The position numbers and the translations under genes are program-made. From Plasmopara viticola (Eukaryota > Oomycota > Peronosporomycetes > Peronosporales > Peronosporaceae), in assembly GCA_001695595.3 (NCBI GenBank), contig MBPM02000199.1:1-64000 (forward strand): a DNA stretch of 64,000 nucleotides. Reading direction: 5' to 3'. A model generated the notes under the pieces. That model made no database searches. It was not told where the DNA came from and was given only the letters and a program-made list of their open reading frames with translations. Shown piece by piece: positions 12,650 to 25,324 of this stretch (position 1 is its first letter; every line of letters starts with the position of its first letter).

Positions 12650-14295
12650 TGTCGAACTCAACATTCGTACTTAGCTTAAAGATATTGCGCAGGTGTGATT
12701 ATTCAAAAGAACGAATTAGCAGAAAATGTCGTACTTTATAATCGGTCTTATTTTCTTACAGACCTTGCGTAATTGGTGAGGAAATTTTCCTAAGAAACGG
12801 ACTGAGCGGAAAATATTATTCCTATTCGTACTTAGCTAAGTTTTTTGAGTATAGCGTAATTGGAGAATCTAAAAAACGCCGGGCATAGCAGAAAATATCG
12901 TTTTTAGTATCTTTACTTAGCTCAGATTTTGTGTATGCCGTGTGATTACAAAAAGGAATTTAAAAAATCGCTAATAGCAGAATGAACATCATATTATACA
13001 ATTGCACCTAGCTTGAATATTGTTAATATAGCTCAATTGGGTACAAAAATATACTGGAAAGCGGACTTTGAAGAATCGACAACCGTACTTAGCTTAGATT
13101 TCGGTAATTCTAGCGTAAGTAAATGTAAGAAATAATTAAATACTAGACTATTCAATAGATGTCGTACTTGACATTCGTACTTAGCTTGTAGAAATTTCGC
13201 AGCTGTACTTATTTAGTAAGAACGAACTAAGCAGAGAAAGTCCAACAGAACAATTGTACTTCTTTTCTTGCAGAACTAGCGTGATTGATAGTAACATTTC
13301 CTTGAGAAACGACCTTGGCAGAAAATGTAGTTCTTATTCGTACTTAGCTAAGCTTTCGTGGATAAAGCGTGATTGGAAAACCAATTTTTAAAATTGTTAT
13401 CAGCAGAAAGAATATCGTATTTAACAATTGCACCTAGCTCAAATGTTGTTAATATAGCTTGATTGGAAACGGAAATATATTCGAAAGCGAACTTAGCAGT
13501 AATGACAATCGTACTTAGCTTAGACTTCAGTAATTATAGCGTAATTAAATGTAGAATTAGGTAGACAACAGACTTATCAATAAATTTCGTACTTAACATT
13601 CGTACTTAGCTTGCAGAAATCGCGTAATTGATAAAAAACGAATAACTTAGCAGAAAATGTCACACCTAACAATTGTTCTTCCTTTCTTGCAGAACTAGCG
13701 GAATTGGAAGTGAAATTTATCTAAAGAACGGACTTAGCAGAAAACATCGTTTTTTTTCGTACTTAGATTGGCTTTTGTGGATATAGCGTAAACGGAAAAA
13801 ATTAACGTCGGGACATAGCAGAAAATACCATTTTTGGTATCTATACTTAGCCTAGATTTTGCGTAAGTAGCGTGATTGGAAAATTGTATTTTATTTAATC
13901 GTAATCAGAAGAAAGAAAATTGTATCTAACGATTGCACCTTGCTTGAAAATAATTGATATAGCTTAACTAGAAACGAAAACGTGATAGAAAGCGGACCTA
14001 GCAGAAATGACAATCGGACATAGCTTAGTTTTTTCTAAATTATAGCATAATTAAATGTAAAAAAAGGTTAATAACAGACTGATCAAAAAATTTCGTACTT
14101 AACATTCGTACTAAGCTTGTAGATATCATAATTACCTGAACGGGCTTAGCCGAAAATGTCGAAATTGACAATCGTACTTCTTTTCTTGCAGAACTAGCGG
14201 AATTGGAAGTGAAGTTTACCTAAAGAACGGACTTAGCAGAAAACATCGTCCTTATTCGTACTTAGATTAGCTTTTGTGGATATAAGAACTATATA

Positions 14296-14359
14296 TTTCT
14301 GCTATATCCGACGTTACTTATATATATATATATATAACTAACGTCGGATATAGCAGAAA
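14296..14359. repeat. Inverted repeat with 21-bp perfect arms and an AT-dinucleotide loop
   Basis: Arms at 14296-14316 and 14339-14359 are exact reverse complements of each other (right arm begins taacgtcggatatagcag). They are separated by 22 bp that is mostly alternating TA. The right arm is the normal A-satellite sequence, so the left arm is an inverted copy of part of a submonomer. It could extrude as a cruciform or mark a fold-back repair event. Confidence 0.93.
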
Positions 14360-14495
14360 ATACCGTTTTTAGTATCTATACTTAGCTTAAATTTTGTGTA
14401 TGTATGACGTTAGTTATATATATATAACTAACGTCGGATATAGCAGAAAATACCGTTTTCAGTATCTATACTTAGCTTAAATTTTGTGTATGTAG
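14331..14495. repeat. 90-bp tandem duplication of one A submonomer
   Basis: The stretch from tatataactaacgtcgg to attttgtgtatgta occurs at 14331-14405 and again at 14421-14495, differing at only about one base. The 90-bp offset is within the submonomer size range. It documents duplication of a single submonomer. Confidence 0.9.
14406..14435. repeat. Perfect 30-bp palindrome
   Basis: Begins gacgttagttatata and is its own reverse complement across 30 bp, centred on an AT run between 14420 and 14421. It sits exactly at the join between the two 90-bp copies, so the duplication and the palindrome probably arose together. Confidence 0.95.
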
Positions 14496-15079
14496 CGTGA
14501 TTGGAAAAACAATTTTTTAAATCGTTTTCAGCAGAAAGAAAATCGTATTTAACGATTGCACCTAGCTTGAATATTGTTGATCTAGCTAAATTGGAAACGG
14601 AAACGTATAAGAAAGTGGACCTAGCAGAAATGACAATCCTACTAAGCTTAGGTTTTGGGACCATAGCGTAATTAAATGTAAAAATTAGGTAGACAACAGA
14701 CTTATAAAAAAAAATTCGAACTTAACATTTGTACTTTTCTAGTAGATTTCGCGTAACTGAAATTGACATAAAACGAACTTAGCAGAAAATGTCGTACTTA
14801 ACATTTGTACTTCTTTTCTTGCAGAACTAGCGTAAATGGTAGGGAAATTTACCTCAGAATTGGACTTAGCAGAAAACATCGTTCTTATTCGAACCTAGCT
14901 TAGCTATTGTGGATTAGCGCAACCGGAAAAATTCAAAAAGGTAACGTCGGACATAGCAGTAAGTATCGTTTCAGTATCTATACTTAGCTTACAGTTTGTG
15001 TATGTAGCGTGATTGTAAAAACGATTTTTTAAAGTCGTAATCAGTAGAAAATAATCGTTTTAACCAATTGCACCTAGCT

Positions 15080-16748
15080 TAAATATTGTTGATATAACTC
15101 GAGTGAAAACGAAAACGTATATGAAAGCGGACTTGGCAGAAATAACAATCGTGCTATGCTTACATTTTTTGTAATTATAGCGTACTTTAATGTAGAAAAT
15201 AGGTGGATAACAGACTTGTCAATAAATTCCAAATATTCGTGCTTAGCTTGTAGATATCGTGTAACTGTAATAATTATATAACGAACTTAGCCGAAAATGT
15301 CGCACTTAACAAACGTACTTCTATTCTTGCAGAACTAGCGTAATTGGTAGCGAAATTTAAGTGAGAAATGGACTTAGCAGAAAACGTCCTTTTTTCTTCC
15401 TACTTAGCTTAGCTTTTGTGGATATAGCGTTTGGAAAAAATTAAAAAACTAACGTCGGACATAGCAATAACCGCTTTCAGTATCTATACTTAGCTTACAG
15501 TTTGTGTATGTAGCGTGATTGGATTAACGATTTCTGAAATCGTACTCAGCAGAAAGAAAATCGTTTTTAACAATTGCACCTTGCTCAAATGTTGTTGATA
15601 TTACTTGAGTGAAAACGAAAACGTATATGAAAGCGGACTTGGCAGAAATAACAATCGTGCTATGCTTACATTTTTTGTAATTATAGCGTACTTTAATGTA
15701 GAAAATAGGTGAATAACAGACTTGTCAATAAATTTCGTACTAAATATTCGTGCTTAGCTTGTAGATATCGTGTAACTGTAATAATTATATAACGAACTTA
15801 GCCGAAAATGTCGCACTTAACAAACGTACTTCTATTCTTGCAGAACTAGCGTAATTGGTAGCGAAATTTAAGTGAGAAATGGACTTAGCAGAAAACATCC
15901 TTTTTTCTTCCTACTTAGCTTAGCTTTTGTGGATATAGCGTTTGGAAAAAATTAAAAAACTAACGTCGGACATAGCAATAACCGCTTTCAGTATCTATAC
16001 TTAGCTTACAGTTTGTGTATGTAGCGTGATTGGATTAACGATTTCTGAAATCGTACTCAGCAGAAAGAAAATCGTTTTTAACAATTGCACCTTGCTCAAA
16101 TGTTGTTGATATTACTTGAGTGAAAACGAAAACGTATATGAAAGCGGACTTGGCAGAAATAACAATCGTGCTATGCTTACATTTTTTGTAATTATAGCGT
16201 ACTTTAATGTAGAAAATAGGTGAATAACAGACTTGTCAATAAATTTCGTACTAAATATTCGTGCTTAGCTTGTAGATATCGTGTAACTGTAATAATTATA
16301 TAACGAACTTAGCCGAAAATGTCGCACTTAACAAACGTACTTCTATTCTTGCAGAACTAGCGTAATTGGTAGCGAAATTTAAGTGAGAAATGGACATAGC
16401 AGAAAACATCCTTTTTTCTTCCTACTTAGCTTAGCTTTTGTGGATTTAGCGTTTGGAAAAAATAAAAAACTTACGTAGGACATAGCAGAAAATACCGCTT
16501 TAGTATCTATACTTAGCTTACAGTTTGTGTATGTAGCGTGATTGGAATAACGATTTCTAAATTCGTACTCAGCAGAAAAAAAATCGTTTTTAACAATTTC
16601 ACCTAGCTTAAATATTGTTGATATAACTTGGGTAAAAACGAAAACATATAAGAAAGAGGGCCTTGCATAAATGACAATCGTACTTTGCTTAGATTTTTGT
16701 ATTCATAGCGTAAATAAACGTAAAAAAGGGCAAATAACAGACTTATCT
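15080..16748. repeat. Satellite family A, 506-511-bp single-unit tandem block
   Basis: The landmark gtgctatgcttacatttttt recurs at about 15151, 15657 and 16168 (spacings 506 and 511 bp). The intervening copies are almost identical by eye, up to about 16,440. A final more diverged partial copy follows. Each unit holds six submonomers, opening near cgtgctatgctt, cgtgcttagcttg, cgtacttctattcttgcag, cctacttagcttag, ctatacttagctta and gcaccttgctc. Its layout is that of A2, without an A1 partner. Family A ends in mid-submonomer at gcaaataacagacttatc. Confidence 0.92.
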
Positions 16749-16839
16749 ATTGACCACACGCCAAAGACAGTGTCAGGAATATATTATACTCCAGGCAGCA
16801 TAGGGGTCGCCGTAGAGCTTGTCAATGGACACCCTAGCC

Positions 16840-19800
16840 GGAACGTTTGTGTCTTAAAAATTAGTATTTGGATTAGCGTACTTACGATATGCCCAGTGCA
16901 TCTTGTTACTCATCTAATTAAATCACGACCATTCTGTTCTCGTCAAATGAACTTACTCACTTAAACATTAGTTTCGCCAATCTTTACCGTGTGCCTTGCC
17001 GATAAGTGTAGGACTGACTTGGCTAATCGGTGCAAATTATAGTATATTGGTCGTCTTCATCAGTATGAATCATCTTTGGTATCTCATCGGGACGCCATCC
17101 TCCCATCCGGGCGCAATCTTCCCTGGCCGTCATCTCTACGTACAATCGTACCCGCAATTATTAGCCGTCGTACCAGTTAATCACTGAAAAAAAACCTCTT
17201 TTTGACAACAAAACTTTCGATGTTCATGCGAACTGAATACATTTTCAAGGACCGTTCTCCTTGCTAAGTATGCCTCGTGTCAAGTACGTTCCCTTGGGTC
17301 GAGTACGAGAATTTGCACTCTTACAGTGTCGAACGCATTCGTCCATAGCGAAAGCATAAGAAAATGTTGAAAACCTTTTACGAATAGACACACGCCAAAG
17401 ATAGTGCCAGGAGAATATCAAACTGAAAGCAGCAAAGCGGTCGCCGTATAGCTTGTTCAATGGACACCTTAATCGGAACGTTTGTGTCACAAAAATTTGT
17501 ATTTGGACTAGCGTACTTACGATATGCCCAGTGCATCTTGTTACTCATTTGATTCAATCACGACCATTCTATTCTCGTCAAATAAACTTACTCACTTAAT
17601 CATTACTTTCGCCAATGCCTTACCGTGTGCCTTGCCGATTCGTGTAGGACTGACTTGCATAATCGGTGCGATCTATAGTATATCGATAGTCTTTATCATT
17701 ATGAATCTTTTTGTTATCTCATCGGAACGCCATCCTACCATCCGGGCGCAATTTTCCCTGGCCGTCATCTCTACGTGTAATCGTACTCGTAAATAATAGC
17801 CGTCGTACCAGTAAGTCACCGGTTAAAACCCTCTTTTTTTCAACAAGCCTTATTATATGTATGTGAAGTGATAACAATTTCAAAGATCGTCTTCTTTGCT
17901 AAGTCCGATACCTCGTGTCAAGTACATTCCCTTATTTTAACTACGAAAATTTGCACTGTTACATTGTCTGACGCATTCGTTCATAGCGCTAGATAAGCAA
18001 ATGTTAAAAAGCTCTTACGATTGACCATGTCAATGGACAACTTGGCCGGAACGTTTGTGTCTTAAACATAAGTATCTGGGTTAGCGTACTTACAATATGC
18101 CCAGTACATTTGATTACTCAATTAATCCAATCAACACCATTCTGTTCTCGTTAAATCAACTTGCTCAATAAATCTTTAGTTACGCCAATGCCTTTCCGTG
18201 TCCCGTGCCGATTCGTGTTGGACTGACTCTCACAATTGGTGCGAATTACAGAATACCGGTAATTTCCATCAGTACGAACAATTTTTGTTATCTCATCGGG
18301 ACGCCATCCTCCCATCCGGACGAAAACTTTTCTGGCCGTCATCTCTACGTGCAATCGTACTCGTAAATTACAGCCGTCGTACCAGTAAAATACCGATAAA
18401 AAGCGTATTTTTTCAACAAATGTTATCATATTCATGTGAATTGGTAACAATTTCATGGATCGTCTCTTTGCTAAGCACATTCCTCGTGTCAACTACATTC
18501 CCTTATGTTAAGTACGAAAATTTGCACTGTTACATTGTCTGATGCATTTGTCCATAGCGCTAGCATAAGCAAATGTTAAAACCTCTAACGATTGATCATG
18601 TCATTGGACACCTTTGTCGAAATGTTTGTGTCTTAAACATAAGTATTTGGATTAGCGTACGATATGCCCTGTGCATCTGTTCACTCATTTTATCCAGTCA
18701 CCACCATTCCGTTCTCGTTACATCAATTTACTCACTTAATCATTAGTTACGCCAATGCCTTACCGTGTGCCTTGCCGATTTGTGTAGGACTGACGTGCAT
18801 AATCGGTGTAAGTTATAATAATTGGTAGTCTTCATCAGTATGAATCTTTTTGTTATCTCATCGGAACGCCACCCTCCAATCTGGATGCAATCTTCCCTGG
18901 CCGTCATCTCTACGTATAATCGTACTCGTGAATAATAGCTGTCGTACCAGTTAATCACCGGAAAAAAGCCTCTTTTTGACAACAAACCTTTCCATATACA
19001 TGTGAAGAAATAACATTTTCAAGGACCGTTTTCCTTGCTAAGTACGATGCCTCGTGTCAAGTACGTTCCCTTGTGTTAAGCACAAAAATTCCACTCTTGC
19101 ATTATCGAACGCATTCGTCCATACCGAAAGAATAAGCAAGTGTTAAAAACCTCTTACGATTGGACACACGCCAAAGATAGCGTCAGGAGAATACCGTACT
19201 GAAAGCAGCATAGCGGTCGCCGTAGAGCTTGTCAATGGACACCTTAGCCGGAACGTTTGTGTCTCAAAAATTAGTATTTGGATTAGCGTACTTACAATAT
19301 GCCCAGAGCATCTTGTTACTCATTTGATTCAATCACGACCATTCTGTTCTCGTCAAATAAACTTACTCACTTAATCCTTACTTTCGCCAATGCCTAACCG
19401 TGTGCCTTGCCGATTCGTGTAGGACTAACTTGCATAATCGGTGCGATCTATAGTACATCGATAGTCTTTATCAGTATGAATCTTTTTGTTATCTCATCGG
19501 AACGCCATCCTTCCATCCGGGCGCAATCTTCTCTGGCCGTCATCTCTACGTGCAATCGTACTCGTAAACAATGGCCGTCGCACCAGTAAGTCACCGGTCA
19601 AAACCCTCTTTTTTTGAACAAGCCTTAATATATGTATAAGAAGTGATAACAATTTTAACGATCGTCTTCTTTGCTAAGTCCGATACCTCGTGTCAAGTAC
19701 ATTCCCTTATTTTAACTACGAAAATTTGCACTTTTACATTATCTGACGCATTCGTCCATAGCGCTAGTTAAAAAAATGTTAAAAACCTCTTACGATTGAC

Positions 19801-20396
19801 CATGTCAATGGACAACTTGGCCGGAACGTTTGTGTCTTAAACATAAGTATTTGGGTTAGCGTACTTACAATATGCCCAGTACATTTGATTACTCAATTAA
19901 TCCAATCAACACCATTCTGTTCTCGTTAAATCAACTTGCTCAACAAATCTCTAGTTACGCCAATGCCTTTCCGTGTCCCGTGCCAATTCGTGTTGGACTG
20001 ACTCTCATAATCGGTGCGAATTACAGTATACCGGTAATTTCCATCAGTACGAACAATTTTTGTTATCTCGTCGGGACGCCATCCTCCCATCCGGACGAAA
20101 ACTTTTCTGGCCGTCATCTCTACGTGCAATCGTACTCGTAAATTACAGCCGTCGTACCAGTAAAATACCGATAAAAAGCGTATTTTTTCAACAAATGTTA
20201 TCATATTCATGTGAATAGGTAACAATTTCATGGATCGTCTCTTTGCTAAGCACGATTCCTCGTGTCAACTACATTCCCTTATGTTAAGTACGAAAATTTG
20301 CACTGTTACATTGTCTGATGCATTCGTCCATAGCGCTAGCATAAGCAAATGTTAAAACCTCTAACGATTGACCATGTCATTGGACACCTTTGTCGA
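16840..20396. repeat. Family B trimer higher-order repeat, two ~1,778-bp copies
   Basis: Monomer lengths run 637-572-568 and then 634-577-569: long, short, short, twice. Copies 16840-18616 and 18617-20396 match position by position. For example, the block at 18198-18420 recurs at 19973-20195 with only a few base differences. The next monomer (20397-21025, 629 bp) begins a third cycle that is then broken by full-length monomers. Confidence 0.88.
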
Positions 20397-23300
20397 AATG
20401 TTTGTGTCTTAAACATAAGTATTTGGATTAGCGTACGATATGCCCTGTGCATCTGTTCACTCATTTTATCCAGTCACCACCATTCCGTTCTCGTTACATC
20501 AATTTACTCACTTAATCATTAGTTACGCCAATGCCTTACCGTGTGCCTTGCCGATTTGTGTAGGACTGACGTGCATAATCGGTGTAAGTTATAATAATTG
20601 GTAGTCTTCATCAGTATGAATTATCTTTGGTATCTCATCGGGACGCCATCCTCTCATCCGGGCAAAATCTTCTCTAGCGTCATCTCTACGTGCAATCGTA
20701 CACGTAAATAATAGCCATCGTACCAGTTAATCACCGGAAAAAAGCCTCTTTTTGACAACAAACCTTTCCATATTCATGTGAATTGATAACATTTTCAAGG
20801 ACCGTTTTCCTTGCTAAGTACGATGCCTCGTGTAAAGTACGTTCCCTTGTGTTAAGCACGAAAATTTCACTCTTACATTGTCGAACGCATTCGTCCATAC
20901 CGAAAGAATAAACAAATGTTCAAAACCTTTTACAGTTGGACACACGCCAAAGATAGCGTCAGGAGAATACCATACTGAAAGCAGCATAGCAGTCGCCGTA
21001 GAGCTTGTCAATGGACACCTTAGCTGGAACGTTTGTATTAGTATTTGGATTAGCGTGCTTACGATATGCCCAGAGCATCTTGTTACTCATATAATCCAAT
21101 CACGACCATTCTGTTCTCGTCAAATGAACTTACTCACTGAATCATTAGTTTCGCCAATGCCTTACCGTGTGCCTTGCCGATTCGTGTAGGACTAACTTGC
21201 ATAATCGGTGCGATCTATAGTACATCGATAGTCTTTATCAGTATGAATCTTTTTGTTATCTCATCGGAACGCCATCCTCCCATCCGGATGCAATCTTCCC
21301 TGGCCGTCATCTCTACGTGTAATCGTACTCGTAAATAATAGCTGTCTTACCAATAAATTTTCGGAAAGTTTCTTTTTCTAACAATTTATGTAAATTGATA
21401 ACAATTCAAGGACCGTTTTCCTTGCTAAGTACGATGCCTCGTGTCAAGTACGCTCTCTTATGTTAAAAACGAAAATTTGCACTAGCACATTGTCTGACGC
21501 ATTCGTCCATTGTGCTAGCGTAAGCAAATGTCGAAAACCTCTCACGATTGTCCACACGCCAAAGACACTGTCAGAAGCATGCAATACTTAAAGCAGCATA
21601 ACGGTCGCCATAGAGCTTGTCGATGGACACCTTAGCCGAAATGTTTGTGTTCTAAACAAAATTATTTGGATTTGCGAACTTACGAAATGCCCAGTGCATC
21701 TGTTTTCTCATTTTATCCAATCACCGCCATTCTATTCTCGTTAAATCAACTTTCTCACTATATCATTAGTTACGCCGATGCCTTACCGTGTGCCGTGCCG
21801 ATTCGTGTAGGACTGACTTGCATAATCGGCGCGAATTATAGTATATCGGTATTCTTGATCAGTATAAATCATCTTTGTTATATCATCGGGACGTTATCCT
21901 CCCATCCTGGCAATATTTTCTCTGGCGTCATCTCTACGTGCAATCGTACCCGAAAATAATAGCCGCCGTCCTCATAATTCCCCGGTAAAAATGTCTTTTC
22001 TTTAACAAGCCTCACCATATTGAGGTAGGTAATTAAAACAATTTCAAGGATTGTTTTTCTTGCTAAGTACGATGTCTCATGTCAAGTACGACATCTTATG
22101 CTAAGCACAAAAATTCGCACTCTTAAATTGTCGAACGCATTCGTCCATATCGAAAGAATAAGCAAATGTTAAAAACCTCTTACGATTGGACACACGCCAA
22201 AGATAGCGTCAGGAGAATACCAAACTGAAAGCAGCATAGCGGTCGCCGTAAAGCTTGTTCAATGGACACCTTAGCCGGAACGTTTGTGTCTCGAAAATTA
22301 GTATTTGGATTAGCGTACCTACGATATGCCCAGTGCATCTTGTTACTCATTTGATTCAACCACGACCATTCTGTTCTCGTTACAACAACTTGTCCCCTAA
22401 TCATTAGTTACGCCAATGCCTATCCGGCTGCCTTGTCGATTCGTGTAGGACTAACTTGCATAATCGGTGCGATTAACGGCATACGGGAAGGAAACAGTAT
22501 AAATCATATTTATTATCTCAGCGGGACGCCATCCTTTAATCCAGGGCTGCCTTCTCTTGCCGTCATCTCTTTGTGCAATCGTACTCGTAAACAATAGCCG
22601 TCGTAGCAGTAAATAACCGGTAAAAAAGCGTCCTTCTCAACAAGCCTTACAAAAGCCAGGTAAGTTGAAAACAATTTTGAGAACCATTTCCTTGCTAAGT
22701 AAAATGCCTCATGTCAAGTTCGTTCCCTGATGTTAAGTACGTAAACTTGCACTGTTGCATTGTCTGACGCAATCGTCCATAGCGTTAGCAAAAGCAAATG
22801 TTCAAAACCTCTCGCTATTGACCACACACCAAAGACAATGTCAGGAGCATGCCATACTCCGAGCGGCATAGCTGTTGCCGTTTAGCTTGTCATTTGACAC
22901 CTTGGCCGAAACATTTGTGTTCGAAAGATTAGATTTTGGATTATCGTACTTACGATATATAAGCCCAATGCATCTGATTACTCACTTTTCATAATCACCA
23001 CCATTCTGTTTCGTTAAATCATCCAAATCACTTTATCAATAGTTACGACAATGCCTTACCGTGTGCCTTACCAATTCGTGAAGGCTTGACGTGCTGAATG
23101 GTTCGAAATACAGTACAAGGGTAGACTTCAAAAGAATGAATCGTTTTTATATTTCATCGGGTCGTCATCCTCCAATCCAGGCGCAACACCTCCTGGCCGT
23201 AACTTCTACGTGCAGTCGTACTCGTAAATAATAGCCGTCGTAACAGTAAATCACCGGTAAAAAAGTTTCTTTATAACAAGCCTTCCGCTATCCAGGTAAG

Positions 23301-24027
23301 TTAAAAACAATTTCAAGGATCATTTTCCTTGCTAAGTAAGATGCCTCATGTCAAGTCCATTCCGTTATGTTAAGAACGAAAATTTACACTATTACATTGT
23401 CTGGCGAATTCGTCCACAGCGCTAGCATAAGCAAATGTAAAAAAATTTCACGATTGACCACATGCCAAAGACAGTGTCAGGAGCATGCCATACTTCAAGC
23501 GGCATAGCTGTCGTTTTAGAGCTTGTCGATGGACACCTTGACCGGAACGTTTGTGTTTGGATATAAGTATATGGGTTAGCGTACTTACGATATGCCCAAT
23601 GCATCTGATTACTCCTTTTATCCAACCACCACCAATCTGTTCTCTTTAAATCAACTTACTTACTAAATCATTAGTTTCGCTTATGGCTATTGTGTGCCTT
23701 GCCAATTCGTGTAGGACTGATTTGCATAACCGGTGCGAAGAATAGTATACGGGTAGTCTTCAACAGTATAAATCATATTTATTATCTCAACAAACGCCGT
23801 ACTCCAATCCGGGCGCAACCTTCCCTGCCCTTTTTTCGTGCAATCGTACTCGTAAATAAGAGCCTTCGTAGCAGTAAATCACCGGTAAAAAAGCGTTTTT
23901 TTTTCAACAAGCCTTACGATATGGGAAGTCGAAAACAATTTCGAGGATCGTTTCCCTTGCTAAGTGTTATGCCTCATGTCAAGTTCGTTCCCTTATGTTG
24001 AGTACGTAAATATTTGCACTGTTACAT

Positions 24028-24069
24028 TGGCTGACGCATTCGTCCATATGGCTGACGCATTCGTCCATA
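24028..24069. repeat. 21-bp tandem duplication in a B monomer
   Basis: The 21-bp segment starting tggctgacgcattcgtcc is present twice in direct succession. No other monomer has it. It lies over the widely conserved tgacgcattcgtccatagcg block. Confidence 0.92.
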
Positions 24070-24392
24070 GCGCTAAAATAAGCAAATGTCAAGAATTTCC
24101 ACGATTGACCACACGCCAAAGACAGTGTCAGGAGCATGCCATACTTCAAGCGGCGTAGCTGTCGTTTTAGAGCTTGTCAATGGACACCTTGACCGAAATG
24201 TTTGAGCTCTAAACATTAGTATTTGGATTAGCGTACCTACGATATGCCCAGTGTATCTGATTACTGATTTTATCCAATAACCACCATTCTGTTCTCGCTA
24301 AATCAACTAACTCAATAAATCATTTGTCACGCCAATGCCTTACCATGTGTCTTGCCGAATTGTGTAGGACTGACTTGCATGATTGCGAAGAA

Positions 24393-24593
24393 CCACCAAG
24401 CAACAGGGTCATTAAACGATAATTAATTTCAAGGAGAGTTGCATTTGCCATCTGCACCTCTATGTCTAAGGCTGCACCAGCGCCGTGGGCCGCGAGCCAA
24501 AAGTGGTGTGCTTGCAAAAGAGCCGGTCGCTCTAAGATGGCCCCGAAAGAGCTTTTCACTCCCCTCAGCGGAAAACGCGTGCTTCCACTTGGT
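24393..24593. other. 201-bp foreign insertion in a B monomer
   Basis: Monomers nearby read gtgcgaagaatagtatacgg. Here the same text is split after gcgaagaa by about 201 bp unlike any satellite, and resumes at agaatagtattcggg. The four bases AGAA flank the insert on both sides (24389-24392 and 24594-24597), consistent with a target-site duplication. ACCAAG occurs near the left end and its complement CTTGGT ends the right side, a weak hint of terminal inversion. The insert is visibly richer in G and C than the satellite. Two minus-strand frames stay open through most or all of it, one reading HHFWLAAHGAGAALDIEVQM. I do not recognise it. A small non-autonomous element or a gene-fragment insertion are the options. 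Confidence 0.75.
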
Positions 24594-25324
24594 AGAATAG
24601 TATTCGGGTAGGCTTCAGAAATTTGAATAATTTTTATTATGTCATCGGGATGCCATCCTCCCATCCGGGCACAACCTTTCCTGGCCGTCATCTCTACGTG
24701 CAATCGTATTCACAAACAATAGCCGTCGTACCATTAAATTAATAGTGAAATAGGCATTTTTTTTCAACGTTCCTTACCATATCCAGGTAAATTGGAAGCA
24801 ATATCAAGGATTGTTTTCCTTGCTTAGTTCGATGCCTCGTGTCAAGTACGTTTCCTTTGTTAAGTACATACATTCGCACTGTTACATTGTCTAACGCATT
24901 CGTCCATAGCGCTAGCATAAGCGATTGTTAACATTTTCTCAAGATTGACAACACGCCAAAGTCAGTGTCAGGAGCATGTCATACTTAAAGCGGCATAGCT
25001 GTCGCCGTGGAGCTCGTCATTGGACACCTTGGCCGAAACGTTTGTGTTCTAAACAGTAGTATTTGGATTGGCGTACCTAGGATATGTCCATTGCATCTGA
25101 CTACTCATTTTATCCAACTACCACCATTCTGTTCTTGTTATACTTACTCACTGAATCATTAGTCACGCCAATGCCTCGCCGTGTGCCTTGCCGATTCGTG
25201 TAGGACTGATTTGCATAATCGGTGCGAATGACAGTATACGGGTAAGATTAAACAGTATGATTCCTTTTTATTATGTTATTGGAATGCCATCCTCCCATCC
25301 AGTCGCAATTTCCTTGGCCGTCAT

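Larger units (their letters stand above)
8441..15080. repeat. Satellite family A, diverged copies
   Basis: The same submonomer boxes continue (cgtacttagctt, ttcttgcagaactagcg, gcacctagctta), but the 938-bp periodicity is lost. The agaaatttcgcagctg landmark occurs only at about 9748 and 13190. Copies differ from each other by many substitutions and indels, and several have a noncanonical block order. Three carry a cox1-derived insert. A short local duplication of acaatcgtacttt occurs near 10,686-10,712. The open frames here (up to 80 codons) are chance products of the repeat. Confidence 0.9.
16749..25324. repeat. Satellite family B, ~570- and ~635-bp monomers
   Basis: A landmark (a variant of ggaacgtttgtgtc) recurs near 16840, 17477, 18049, 18617, 19251, 19828, 20397, 21026, 21641, 22279, 22912, 23545, 24200 and 25036. 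Typical monomers contain, in order, accattctgttctcg, gccttgccgattcgtgtagg, catctctacgtgcaatcg, ttgctaagtacgatgcctc, gcactgttacattgtctgac and acacgccaaag. The short monomers (572, 568, 577 and 569 bp) lack about 61 bp between acca and gtcaatgg. Every monomer has open frames in several phases of about 60-115 codons. They are not conserved as proteins and I do not call them as genes. Confidence 0.95.

Noticed and set aside
24320..24703. 127-codon minus-strand gene
   Set aside because: Its two ends are satellite sequence; only the middle is the 201-bp insert, so the frame is a chimera across the insertion.
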